A DNA stretch of 14,525 bases from Mariaggregatimicrobium sp964498785 (GCA_964498785.1 CAZCJL010000153.1:1-14525), one strand, 5' to 3'; positions 1-7,289 are shown, numbered from the stretch's first letter. The notes: generated by a model from the letters alone, not told the origin. Program-made: numbers and translations.

Positions 1-30
1 TTTTCTCTGTGCACTCTGTGTCTCTATGGC
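1..30. repeat. Short period-8/9 intergenic repeat, copy 1
   Basis: Three related units follow one another: CTCTGTG at 5-11, CTCTGTG at 14-20 and CTCTATG at 22-28, ending in TGGC. The layout matches the repeat at 226-252 (two similar units, then a variant unit ending TGGY), in the same orientation. Short words of this kind occur dispersed between genes in many environmental bacterial genomes (from memory). The function is unknown. Confidence 0.45.
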
Positions 31-180
31 AATTTTTCAATACCTGAACAGTAACCTTTTCCTTTATTATTAATTTTTCCTGATTTGAATCTAACACTGC
101 TCATTATATGCTACACCGTACATATAAATTTATTCATCTAATTTTATTGTACTTTTTTACGCATAAATTCAATAAATGTT

Positions 181-223
181 AAATAAAAAAAACCTAACAG
201 TCTTAATATAACTGTCAGGTTTT
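181..223 (-). terminator. Rho-independent terminator of the sigma/DUF4252 operon
   Basis: AAAACCTAACAG (189-200) pairs with CTGTCAGGTTTT (212-223) across an 11-base loop, with one mismatch that is a G-U pair in the minus-strand RNA. Read on the minus strand the stem is followed by a T-rich tail (complement of 181-188). It lies about 70 bases past the last gene of the leftward operon, where a terminator is expected. Confidence 0.7.
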
Positions 224-225
224 AT

Positions 226-252
226 ATCTGCGAAATCTGCGTAATCTGTGGT
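226..252. repeat. Perfect period-9 short repeat, copy 2
   Basis: Three 9-base units lie back to back: ATCTGCGAA, ATCTGCGTA, ATCTGTGGT. The regular period and the TGGY ending match the repeat at 1-30. It sits between the operon's terminator and its last gene. Confidence 0.5.
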
Positions 253-292
253 CAACGAACAGGATTTCAATTTTCATTTTAAAATTGCAGAT

Positions 293-841
293 TTAAATCC
301 TCATCTTCGGGTCACCGGGCACACCATGCTGCTGAATCGCTTTTTCAATCATATTTCCCAGATTTCCGCGTACTTCGAGAATGACAAGTTCTTCATTTTC
401 GAAGACAATAACATACAGACTTCCAATATAGTTATTCAATTGTTTATAATACAAATTAACATGTTCATCACGCTCTTTTGCATTGACGAATAGTTCCCAG
501 CCAATTTCCTCCAGTTTATTCCGAACCTTTAACGGAATGTGGACTCGTCCGGCGCTATTCTGATAGCGCCGGACTTCATACACTCCGACCTGAACTTGTT
601 TAATTTCTTTTAAATACATTTCGGCTTCATCATCGGCATCAACAAGATCGACGAACACCCGTATTGTCGAAAGAGATACCGGTCCGAAGGCGAATTTGAA
701 ATTGGTTTTGATGTGCAAATCCGAATGCAAATCACTGCGAATTGCATCTTCAATAAATTCAAAATCCCTGCTGGGAATACACCCGCTGCTAACAACCAGG
801 AGCACACTGATCATCAATAATAAAGTAATTTTGTATTTCAT
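293..841 (-). CDS. DUF4252-like lipoprotein
   Basis: A 182-residue lipoprotein. It has a signal peptide at residues 1-20 and a lipobox VSSGC with the lipidated cysteine at 21. The body resembles the upstream DUF4252 protein in length and layout: a middle part with VGVYEV, then GWELFVNAKERDEHVNLYYK, then a strand-rich end around YVIVFENEELVILEVRGNL. The start has AGGAA a suitable distance upstream. It is the last gene of the operon, 11 bases after the previous stop and ahead of a terminator. DUF4252 proteins often sit next to ECF sigma/anti-sigma pairs in FCB bacteria, and their biochemical role is unknown. Membership is less certain here than for the neighbour because the sequence has diverged. 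It is probably a divergent paralogue anchored in the membrane while its partner is soluble; that is inference. Confidence 0.8.
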   Translation of the reverse strand: MKYKITLLLMISVLLVVSSGCIPSRDFEFIEDAIRSDLHSDLHIKTNFKFAFGPVSLSTIRVFVDLVDADDEAEMYLKEIKQVQVGVYEVRRYQNSAGRVHIPLKVRNKLEEIGWELFVNAKERDEHVNLYYKQLNNYIGSLYVIVFENEELVILEVRGNLGNMIEKAIQQHGVPGDPKMRI

Positions 842-852
842 GATCTGTTCCT

Positions 853-1413
853 TTATTTCTTGTTGTCTTTATATTCGATTTCGACAGAATCCAGAGACGG
901 GATGTTGAATTTTCCGCTTAATTTTCCTAATTGTTCCGGATCGATGCGTCCCACAATATTCACAAACACAGCTTCATCCCGATCCTCATATCCGAGAACG
1001 ACGAGTCCGGTTAATTCATCATTTTTTCCAAATCGCGTAAAGATTTCAGCTTTCTCATCCTTTTTTCGAACGCGAACCATTCGTTCCCATTTTTTCCCTT
1101 CAAGCTTTTTAGAAATATTTTTGATGACATCAGAGACTTGTTTTTCATTCTCCGGCGTCACTTCAAAAACATGGACACGAATTAACAGCAAGCCATCGAG
1201 TAAATCTGCCAGATTGGGATCTTCATTGCGGGTCGCTTTGGAAACGAATCTCAACAATGGTCCCCGGATAAATACTTCCACAGTTTCCTCAACATCGCTG
1301 AGTTCTTTAAAATCTCCGAAATCTACATACCCCGGATGTTTTGTGTAATCCTGCGCAGCGACAAAAGGAATACAGAAGGCTAATAATACAATTGCAGTTA
1401 ATATCTTTTTCAT
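853..1413 (-). CDS. Secreted DUF4252 domain protein
   Basis: A 186-residue exported protein with a signal peptide at about 1-20 (cleavage likely at VAA|QDY). The rest fits DUF4252: WERMVRVRKKDEKAEIFTRF (109-128), then LTGLVVLGYEDRDEAVFVNIVG (134-155), then DPEQLGKL. These match the family pattern of a tryptophan followed by charged strands and a 'vvni.G.id.e.l' end. The start codon overlaps the anti-sigma stop by four bases (ATGA), and GGAGG sits just upstream, so the two are translationally coupled. The periplasmic location and pairing with a membrane anti-sigma factor suggest a role in sensing or responding to an envelope condition, but no activity is known for the family. Confidence 0.85.
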   Translation of the reverse strand: MKKILTAIVLLAFCIPFVAAQDYTKHPGYVDFGDFKELSDVEETVEVFIRGPLLRFVSKATRNEDPNLADLLDGLLLIRVHVFEVTPENEKQVSDVIKNISKKLEGKKWERMVRVRKKDEKAEIFTRFGKNDELTGLVVLGYEDRDEAVFVNIVGRIDPEQLGKLSGKFNIPSLDSVEIEYKDNKK

Positions 1414-1961
1414 TTTGAACCTCCGTTTAATATGGGTTTAAAGGCTATTTTTATTGTTGAACTCACGGGTTCAACAACACTTTTTGCCAGTACTTGTTCT
1501 TCAATAGCATTTTCCGCTTTTTTTGCGTAGTGATTAAAATATCCGAACGCCAGCTTCACCTCTTTTTTTGCCTGCGCAATTTCTTCTGCCGTATATTGCT
1601 GGTTTTCATCAATTACCGGAGGATGTGCCGGATGGAACAACACAATACTAACCACAATAATTGCCAGCGCTGCCGCGAAACTGACTTTCCATGCCATGCT
1701 GGATGTGAATCGCTCTGATAATGTGCCAATGAATGATTTTCTCGTATCAGGGACCGCATCCAAAACAGTATCCACAACGAAATCAGGACACGTCCGAACA
1801 GAGATGCGATTCAGCTTCTCGATCATATACTGATAATCTGTTAAAGCAGCTTTACATGTGGGACAGACGTCCACATGGGCTTTTATTTCTTTTTGTTGCT
1901 TTTTGGATAGAAACCCATCCACGAAATCAACCAACAAGATGTCAAATTGTTTGCACGTCAT
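1410..1961 (-). CDS. Zinc-finger anti-sigma factor, membrane-spanning
   Basis: Partner of the sigma factor encoded just upstream. The N-terminal domain carries the anti-sigma zinc-finger pattern: C6, then HVDVCPTC giving H32, C36 and C39 (numbered from the GTG at 1970). One membrane helix follows at about 92-112 (MAWKVSFAAALAIIVVSIVLF), then a periplasmic part of about 75 residues with a charged helix. Two starts are possible: a GTG at 1970 that overlaps the sigma stop (GTGA), or the ATG at 1961. I chose 1961 because GGAG lies 8 bases before it. As a family, such proteins hold the sigma factor at the membrane and release it on a signal. The signal is not evident. The stop overlaps the next start (ATGA). 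Confidence 0.87.
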   Translation of the reverse strand: MTCKQFDILLVDFVDGFLSKKQQKEIKAHVDVCPTCKAALTDYQYMIEKLNRISVRTCPDFVVDTVLDAVPDTRKSFIGTLSERFTSSMAWKVSFAAALAIIVVSIVLFHPAHPPVIDENQQYTAEEIAQAKKEVKLAFGYFNHYAKKAENAIEEQVLAKSVVEPVSSTIKIAFKPILNGGSK

Positions 1962-1966
1962 GTTTA

Positions 1967-2494
1967 TCACTCCGATTGACGTTCATAATCAGAATATTTT
2001 TTCATTAAATATTTTCTCCCCCGGTGCAGATAAACCTTTACCGAATTTATTGGCAAATCCATCGCCTCGGCAATCAAATTATAGGATAAATCCTGTATAT
2101 CACGCATAATAATAATACTGCGCATTTTTTCCGGTAATTGATTCACCATCTTTAGTACAGTTTCCAATGAGTCTTTGTTTACCGCATCCATTTCGGGATT
2201 TGTTTTTGGATCAATTAATTCTGATAATTGCTCGCCATCGCTCTCCATGCTTTGATATTCCAGTGAATGCTCTTTTTTTCGCCGACTGTAATCAATACAT
2301 AAATTACGCGTCACCCGTAATAGCCAGGCTTTTACATACGACCTTTCGATTTTCTCGATATGGCGCCAGAGCTTCATTAAAACTTCCTGCGTGATATCTT
2401 CCGCATCTTCACGGTTATTCGTAAAGTAGTATGCCTGGCTGTAAACAAGGTCTTTGTACTTCAAAGCAGTCTTTTTAAAATGCGTTTTTTTCAT
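1967..2494 (-). CDS. ECF-family RNA polymerase sigma factor
   Basis: A 175-residue group 4 (ECF) sigma factor. Region 2 covers about residues 12-80, with the characteristic NREDAEDITQEVLMKLW and then AWLLRVTRNLCIDYSRR. Region 4 covers about 118-167, with LPEKMRSIIIMRDIQDLSY and a helix-turn-helix around IAEAMDLPINSVKVYLHRGR. It is the first gene of a tightly overlapping operon with its zinc-finger anti-sigma factor and two exported DUF4252 proteins. No Shine-Dalgarno precedes the ATG (TATAATGAGCTATG), and an ECF-like promoter lies only about 14 bases upstream. The mRNA may therefore be nearly leaderless and the operon self-activated. The family call is secure; the regulon is unknown. Confidence 0.93.
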   Translation of the reverse strand: MKKTHFKKTALKYKDLVYSQAYYFTNNREDAEDITQEVLMKLWRHIEKIERSYVKAWLLRVTRNLCIDYSRRKKEHSLEYQSMESDGEQLSELIDPKTNPEMDAVNKDSLETVLKMVNQLPEKMRSIIIMRDIQDLSYNLIAEAMDLPINSVKVYLHRGRKYLMKKYSDYERQSE

Positions 2495-2507
2495 AGCTCA
2501 TTATAAA

Positions 2508-2534
2508 AACGAAAATAGACGCCAAAATGTTACA
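2508..2534 (-). promoter_or_regulatory. Candidate ECF-type autoregulatory promoter
   Basis: On the minus strand TGTAAC (2534-2529) is followed after 17 bases by CGTT (2511-2508). This resembles the AAC-type -35 and CGT-type -10 used by many ECF sigma factors. The predicted start would lie about 7-10 bases before the sigma ATG. ECF operons are commonly self-regulated. One example cannot prove the match. Confidence 0.4.
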
Positions 2535-2579
2535 GGCACTGGTTTATTTTTTCATTTTTTGACAAATCCCAAAAAAGAC

Positions 2580-2608
2580 TTGATTCAAAGCTCGATTATA
2601 ACTATATT
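2580..2608 (+). promoter_or_regulatory. Sigma-70-like promoter for the metal-uptake locus
   Basis: TTGATT (2580-2585) and TATATT (2603-2608) are 17 bases apart, about 45 bases before the first gene of the plus-strand locus. TATATT is also the -10 at two other candidate promoters in the window. An imperfect dyad, TCAT-N6-ATGA (2609-2622), sits over the expected start and could be an operator. No recognisable Zur box was found. Confidence 0.5.
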
Positions 2609-2652
2609 TCATGTTTATATGACAAGATCAATTACTAAAAATCGAAGAAAAA

Positions 2653-3015
2653 ATGCAGACTAATATACACAGAAAAACAATCTTCACTCTGTTTTTACTA
2701 ACATTCGCTCTCTTAAATATCACCTACTTTTCAAATCTGCATTTTCATAATATCAGCGGCGCCTATATAGTTCATTCCCATCCTTTAGAAAAGTCTCACA
2801 ATTCATCTGTTCCCATAAAGTCTCATCAACATAATAATTTTCAATTATTAGCGGTACACTTAATGTATTCCATTGAAATTTTCCTTATTTTCATTGGGAT
2901 GCTTTCGTTGTTATATCTGCTTTTCTATTTCTTTCAGAAACTATCATCTCGTGTAAAAAAAGGACCTTCCTTTTTCAATCTTCCTATCTTGCGAGCGCCT
3001 CCGCTTTTAGTTTAG
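2653..3015 (+). CDS. Small His-rich membrane protein, putative metal-uptake accessory
   Basis: I cannot name a family. The 120 residues comprise a hydrophobic N-terminal segment (8-27), an exposed histidine-rich segment (about 28-70, with H30, H32, H41, H43, H49, H58, H60, H69), a second membrane segment (about 73-94) and a basic tail ending LRAPPLLV. An arginine-(A/G)-P-P ending after a His-rich segment recalls DUF2946-type small metal-associated proteins, but that is a resemblance only. It is the first gene after the promoter, 111 bases ahead of a barrel, a metal-binding protein and two permeases. Paired histidines (HFH, HSH, HQH) suit binding of Zn or a similar ion in the periplasm. The ribosome site is weak (GAAGAAAA). 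Function is inferred from context. Confidence 0.6.
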   Translation: MQTNIHRKTIFTLFLLTFALLNITYFSNLHFHNISGAYIVHSHPLEKSHNSSVPIKSHQHNNFQLLAVHLMYSIEIFLIFIGMLSLLYLLFYFFQKLSSRVKKGPSFFNLPILRAPPLLV

Positions 3016-3059
3016 TTTTCACAAAAATTTAATCAAAAAAAAATCACATTTTAAAATAA

Positions 3060-3106
3060 TACCAAAAGAAATCTTTCGTTCTATTGAATGAGTATTCCTT
3101 TTGGTA
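3060..3106. repeat. Inverted repeat in the leader of the outer-membrane barrel gene
   Basis: TACCAAAAG (3060-3068) and CTTTTGGTA (3098-3106) form a perfect 9-base stem around a 29-base loop. It lies between the His-rich gene and the barrel gene, ending 12 bases before the Shine-Dalgarno, so the ribosome site is not in the stem. No T-run follows, so it does not look like a terminator. It could be an operator or an mRNA element separating expression of the first gene from the rest. Confidence 0.35.
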
Positions 3107-3126
3107 ATTTATATCAGGGAGGATAT

Positions 3127-4452
3127 ATGCATTGGCGCGTATTTTATATTCGATTGGTTATTGTTTTTCTGATCATGATTATGTGGCAACCATCTTTTGC
3201 AGAGAAACCAGATTCACTGGATCTATCAAGCACCAGTCGAATTGAACAACTTGAAGCCACAATTAAACAACTTCAGGATGACCTTGTTTCTTTACAAAAA
3301 GCATATAAAAAGAAAGAAAAGGAAGATCAACTGAAAAAGCTCCTGGAGGAAGCAAACAATCTTTCAAATGTAAAGAAAAAAGAAACAGAAGGAGTGGGGA
3401 AAAAATTCCGTAGCGGAGTTCGACAGCAGTCCGGCCTAAATCCGAATATTAGCGTAAGTGGTGATTTTTTTGTGAGTACCAGTTCATCGGATGCAGACTT
3501 TATTCGGGAGGAAAGTGACATTTCCTACGGCAGAGATCGTTTTACACTGCGCGAACTTGAATTAGCGCTTGAGGCGCCACTCGATCCGTTCACGCGGGGA
3601 AAGTCCTATATATCTGTGACCAGAGAAGGAATAAGTATTGAGGAAGCTTACATGGAGTGGCTTAATCTGTCAGGGGGCCTGAATCTTAAAATTGGTATTT
3701 TTTACGCGGATTTCGGTATCCTGAATCGCTATCATGATCATGCACTCCCTCAGTTCGACCGACCCAAAGCGCTGGTCAATTTATTCACAATCGGCGGACT
3801 TGGAGGCGTCGGGCTATCCGGGAATTTCATTTTGCCCAATATCCTGTTTTCCGACGCCAGCACTCTGGATCTGACGATTATTAATGGGGGCGCTAACCAA
3901 AGCTTTACAAGCGAAGGAAAATACAATTTACTGCCGGTAATTCACTGGAAAAATTATTACGACATTACCCGCAACACCTATTTTGAATGGTCGCTCAGCG
4001 GAGTTGCAGGGAAAAATGATCCATCGGAAAAATACAATTCATATATCGGCGACCTGGGAATCATCATAAAATGGGTCCCGATCGGGCGGGCAAAATACAG
4101 AACCATTGACTGGAAAACCGAGTTTCTGTTTAACAAACGAGAAACGCCAACAGGAGATGTAAATAGCGTGGGTTTTTACACCTCACTGCAAAATAAATTA
4201 AATGCCCGCTACTGGTTAACAGGACGGATCGGGTACTCCGAACTACCTTTTAACAAAAATCAGTATGAATGGGAATTGACCACGAACCTTGATGTATGGC
4301 AGAGCGAATTTGTGTTTTTTCGATTTCAGTATCAATATACATTACGAGAATTTACAAATTATTTAAATTTAGAGGGTCCGTATCCCAATGATCACTCATT
4401 TATTTTTCACATCTGCTGGGCAATGGGACCGCATAAACACGAAGCATATTAA
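3127..4452 (+). CDS. Outer-membrane beta-barrel (porin-like) of the metal-uptake locus
   Basis: About 441 residues from the ATG at 3127, chosen because GGGAGG lies 4 bases before it and a good signal peptide follows directly (cleavage near SFA|EKP). An in-frame ATG at 3088 would add 13 residues and lacks these features. After the signal comes a coiled coil (IEQLEATIKQLQDDLVSLQ onward to about residue 85), as in trimeric or peptidoglycan-tethered porins. A strand-rich region of about 320 residues follows, with alternating aromatic and polar residues typical of a barrel. It contains GIFYADFGILNRYHDHALP and a tail ending GPHKHEAY. The same kind of protein accompanies zinc ABC systems in other diderms (family knowledge, not checked). 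It probably admits metal across the outer membrane. The next gene starts 18 bases later. Confidence 0.75.
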   Translation: MHWRVFYIRLVIVFLIMIMWQPSFAEKPDSLDLSSTSRIEQLEATIKQLQDDLVSLQKAYKKKEKEDQLKKLLEEANNLSNVKKKETEGVGKKFRSGVRQQSGLNPNISVSGDFFVSTSSSDADFIREESDISYGRDRFTLRELELALEAPLDPFTRGKSYISVTREGISIEEAYMEWLNLSGGLNLKIGIFYADFGILNRYHDHALPQFDRPKALVNLFTIGGLGGVGLSGNFILPNILFSDASTLDLTIINGGANQSFTSEGKYNLLPVIHWKNYYDITRNTYFEWSLSGVAGKNDPSEKYNSYIGDLGIIIKWVPIGRAKYRTIDWKTEFLFNKRETPTGDVNSVGFYTSLQNKLNARYWLTGRIGYSELPFNKNQYEWELTTNLDVWQSEFVFFRFQYQYTLREFTNYLNLEGPYPNDHSFIFHICWAMGPHKHEAY

Positions 4453-4470
4453 TCAATAATTTATTTAAGG

Positions 4471-5553
4471 ATGAAAAAGATGCAATTATTACAAATATTA
4501 AGGTCAAGCCGGTTGATAATTATTATTATCATTTTGATAGCAACACAAATATTTGCACAAGGCCATCAAAGACGGCACCAGCATGGTAGAAAGCATGCTC
4601 TAAACATCGTATGTTCATTTTCAGATTATGCAAAAATCGCTGAATACATTGCCGGCGATTATGCGAATGTAGATTACATTGCCTCCGGGGAACAGGATCC
4701 ACATTTTGTACCACCAAAACCAAGTTATGCAATGAAATTAAGAAAAGCCGATATGTGGATTACCACGGGAATGGACCTGGAAATCTGGTCATCCACATTA
4801 CTGGATAAAGCCCGAAATAAAAAAATTATGGATGGTGAAATTGGCTTTGTTTCTGTTTCCGATGGCGTCCCGGTTTTACAAAAAGCAGAAAAAGCAGACC
4901 GCACCGAAGGTGATATCCATTTGATGGGGAATCCACACATTACCCCGGGCCCGATGAACTGGAAACATGTAGCCCGAAACATCACAATCGGTCTGCAAAA
5001 AGTTGATCCTGCAAATTCCGAATATTATTTATCACGCCGGGATGAATTTATCGACAAAGTTGATCGGTCTATGTTCGGCGATGAACTTGTGGAGCTGTTT
5101 GGTGGCGAAACCCTTGGCAACTTGCTTGCGAATAAAACGTTGTTCGACTTTTTGGAGAAAGAATACGAAGGCGGGAAACTGTTAGACAAATTAGGTGGAT
5201 GGCTGAAAAAAGCATTACCGTTTCGCGGAAAAACAATCGTTGCATATCACAAAAACTGGGTTTACTTTACCGATATGTTTGGTTTGGAAGTCATTGGCTA
5301 TATTGAACCGAAACCTGGTATTCCCCCCTCTGCGAAACATGTTCAACATATAATCCAGTTGATTAAAGAACAAAATATTGCCGTCATGCTGGTTGCTAAT
5401 TATTTTGAAAAAAATACCGCGCTGATGATCGAAAACAAAACAGGGATTAAAGCTCTCTTTCTGCCGATATTCGTTCATGGAATTCCTGAAGCGACAGATA
5501 ATTTTAAACTGGTTGATCACTGGATTGATCAAATAAATGCGTATATCAAATAG
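4471..5553 (+). CDS. Metal (probably zinc) ABC transporter substrate-binding protein, ZnuA/TroA family
   Basis: A periplasmic metal-binding protein of 360 residues. A signal peptide runs to about 30 (a long run of isoleucines, then IFAQ), followed at once by GHQRRHQHGRKH, a histidine-rich stretch that could collect metal. Ligands expected for the family are visible: H78 in QDPHFVPP, H156 in GNPHI and H260 in VAYHKNWVYF, with an acidic residue near the end, probably D343 in PEATDNF. The GYIEPKPGIPPS segment (276-286) is typical of one TroA-type subgroup. The ATG at 4471 has AAGG touching it; ATG 4480, three codons in, has better spacing and may be the real start. It is followed 9 bases later by its permeases. 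Zinc is likelier than manganese given three His ligands, but this is inference. Confidence 0.92.
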   Translation: MKKMQLLQILRSSRLIIIIIILIATQIFAQGHQRRHQHGRKHALNIVCSFSDYAKIAEYIAGDYANVDYIASGEQDPHFVPPKPSYAMKLRKADMWITTGMDLEIWSSTLLDKARNKKIMDGEIGFVSVSDGVPVLQKAEKADRTEGDIHLMGNPHITPGPMNWKHVARNITIGLQKVDPANSEYYLSRRDEFIDKVDRSMFGDELVELFGGETLGNLLANKTLFDFLEKEYEGGKLLDKLGGWLKKALPFRGKTIVAYHKNWVYFTDMFGLEVIGYIEPKPGIPPSAKHVQHIIQLIKEQNIAVMLVANYFEKNTALMIENKTGIKALFLPIFVHGIPEATDNFKLVDHWIDQINAYIK

Positions 5554-5562
5554 GGAATTGAC

Positions 5563-6387
5563 ATGATCGAAAATATTCTGTTTTTAGCCGCGCCCATTAC
5601 TGCCTGCGTTCTGCTGGCAGGAATACTTAGCTACTTTGGTAATCATATTTTGAGCCGTGGTATTATTTTCATTGACATTGCATTAGCCCAAATCGCCGCT
5701 CTTGGCACAATGATCGGATTGCTACTCGGTTTTGCAGAAGAATCTATGTCCGTGGAATTAATTTCGCTTTCTTTTACGTTGATTATTATAATTGTGTTTG
5801 CTCTCACCAAATTTGAAAAACAAACGATTCCACAGGAAGCAATTATCGGAATTATCTATGGACTGGGTTTGGGATTGGCAATGTTGCTTGCAGAAAAAAT
5901 TCCCGGTGGTTCTAATTACATCACAAAAACCATCACCGGAAATATTTTATGGGTTACCTGGGAGATGGTTATTTCCTGCTTAATACTGTTTTTAGCGATT
6001 GGATTAATTCACGTTATCTATCGAAAGCAATTTATTAAAATCTCAGAATCAAAAAACGATTTGCCGTTCTCCATTCGTAAAGTTAGACTTTACGAATTGA
6101 TTTTTTATATTACTTTTAGCATTGTCGTGGTACGAGCCGTCACTATTGGAGGTATTTTTCTGGTGTTCGTGTTGCTAATTGCACCGACTGCCATGGCAAC
6201 TCTGTTTACACAACGCTGGTCACTCCGTTTTATCTGGAGCTGGGTGATCGGAATTTTGGGTTCGTTTATAGGAATTTTTCTTTCCTACAATTTTAACATC
6301 TCAAATGGACCGGCAATTGTCTGTCTACTCGGAATTACTGTATTTATTTTAGCGTTTTTAAAAATACTTACACAAAAATTTGCATGA
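5563..6387 (+). CDS. Metal ABC transporter permease (ABC-3 family), first of two
   Basis: A polytopic inner-membrane protein of 274 residues with about eight hydrophobic segments. It fits the ABC-3 (ZnuB/TroC) family: the early HILSRGIIFIDIALAQIAALG motif, the middle GIIYGLGLGLAMLL segment, NILWV, and the late VGGIFLVFVLLIAPTAMA-type segment (here IGGIFLVFVLLIAPTAMA). AGGGA precedes the ATG. It follows the binding-protein gene by 9 bases and precedes a second, clearly related permease by 18. The pair most likely forms a heterodimeric channel driven by an ATPase that is not encoded here. Confidence 0.92.
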   Translation: MIENILFLAAPITACVLLAGILSYFGNHILSRGIIFIDIALAQIAALGTMIGLLLGFAEESMSVELISLSFTLIIIIVFALTKFEKQTIPQEAIIGIIYGLGLGLAMLLAEKIPGGSNYITKTITGNILWVTWEMVISCLILFLAIGLIHVIYRKQFIKISESKNDLPFSIRKVRLYELIFYITFSIVVVRAVTIGGIFLVFVLLIAPTAMATLFTQRWSLRFIWSWVIGILGSFIGIFLSYNFNISNGPAIVCLLGITVFILAFLKILTQKFA

Positions 6388-6405
6388 AATTAAAAAGGAA
6401 TAATC

Positions 6406-7266
6406 ATGTTTACTGCTCTTGAGTTTATGCTTGCCCCTTTCGTAATTTGTCTTCTGCTGATCGGAATAAATATTTATTTTGGCATCCATGTTATTAAGCG
6501 CGAAATTATTTTCATTGATATTGCACTGGCTCAAATTGCAGCTATTGGGGCAACGTTTGCCTCGATTCTCCCGTTTGCAACCGCGCATAACGGACATCAC
6601 CATGACGAAAGAACATTGACAGCATATTTGTTTTCCATCGGATTCACCACAATTGCGGCTGCTATGTTCACAATCCTTAAAAGCCGAAAGTTACCAATCC
6701 CGCTGGAATCACTGATCGGCATCGCCTACGCAATTGCTGCAACCGGTTCTGTTATTTTGCTCGATAAAGCTGCTGGCAGCGATGTCCATGTAAAAGAAAT
6801 GGTGGAAGGTTCTATTTTATGGGTAGGTTGGAGTGAGATTTTAGAATTATTGATTGTTTTCTCGATCGTCGGTTTATTCCATTATATGTTCAGAAAACAA
6901 TTTATTGCACTTACGGATAATTATAATCATTCAGGTAATAAAAATGGCCATACAATGCTCTGGGATTTTTTGTTCTATACCAGTTTTGGAATTGTCGTTG
7001 TTCACTCTGTGGAAGTTGGCGGAATTTTAACCATTTTTGCTTTCTTAATTATCCCGGCAAGCATATCCGCGCTATTTACAAGTTCCTGGCTGTATCGAAT
7101 TCTGATCGGATGGGGATTAGGTACCATCGTAACCGTGTGCGGACTTTATTTATCCTGGGAACTTGATGTGCCCAGCGCACCCACAGTAATTCTTGCTCTC
7201 GGCGTCTTCTTATTATTGGCGCTCGTTGTAAAATCTACAAAATTCTTTAAGTCAGTAACAAGCTGA
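6406..7266 (+). CDS. Metal ABC transporter permease (ABC-3 family), second of two
   Basis: A 286-residue ABC-3 family permease, paralogous to the preceding gene: IKREIIFIDIALAQIAAIGA mirrors the first permease near the N-terminus, SILWVGW mirrors NILWVTW, and VGGILTIFAFLIIPASISALF mirrors the late segment. An extra feature is a histidine cluster, HNGHHHDE, at about residues 61-68 in the loop after the second membrane segment; the first permease lacks it. Such His loops are often metal-binding in zinc transporters. AAAAGGA provides a good ribosome site. It is the last gene of the operon, and no ATP-binding protein follows before the unrelated hydrolase. Confidence 0.92.
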   Translation: MFTALEFMLAPFVICLLLIGINIYFGIHVIKREIIFIDIALAQIAAIGATFASILPFATAHNGHHHDERTLTAYLFSIGFTTIAAAMFTILKSRKLPIPLESLIGIAYAIAATGSVILLDKAAGSDVHVKEMVEGSILWVGWSEILELLIVFSIVGLFHYMFRKQFIALTDNYNHSGNKNGHTMLWDFLFYTSFGIVVVHSVEVGGILTIFAFLIIPASISALFTSSWLYRILIGWGLGTIVTVCGLYLSWELDVPSAPTVILALGVFLLLALVVKSTKFFKSVTS

Positions 7267-7289
7267 TCGTTTCAACAAAATTCCGTTGA

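Noticed and set aside
1..252. CRISPR array suggested by the short repeats at both ends of this stretch
   Set aside because: Units of 8-9 bases without spacers and only two sites; not a CRISPR layout.
860..1348. 162-codon plus-strand open frame opposite the DUF4252 gene
   Set aside because: Serine-rich low-complexity product, antisense to a well-supported gene with a ribosome site and signal peptide; a shadow frame.
2609..2622. Possible Zur operator at the metal-locus promoter (TCAT-N6-ATGA)
   Set aside because: Arms of only four bases and no match to known Zur boxes; kept only as a note under the promoter.
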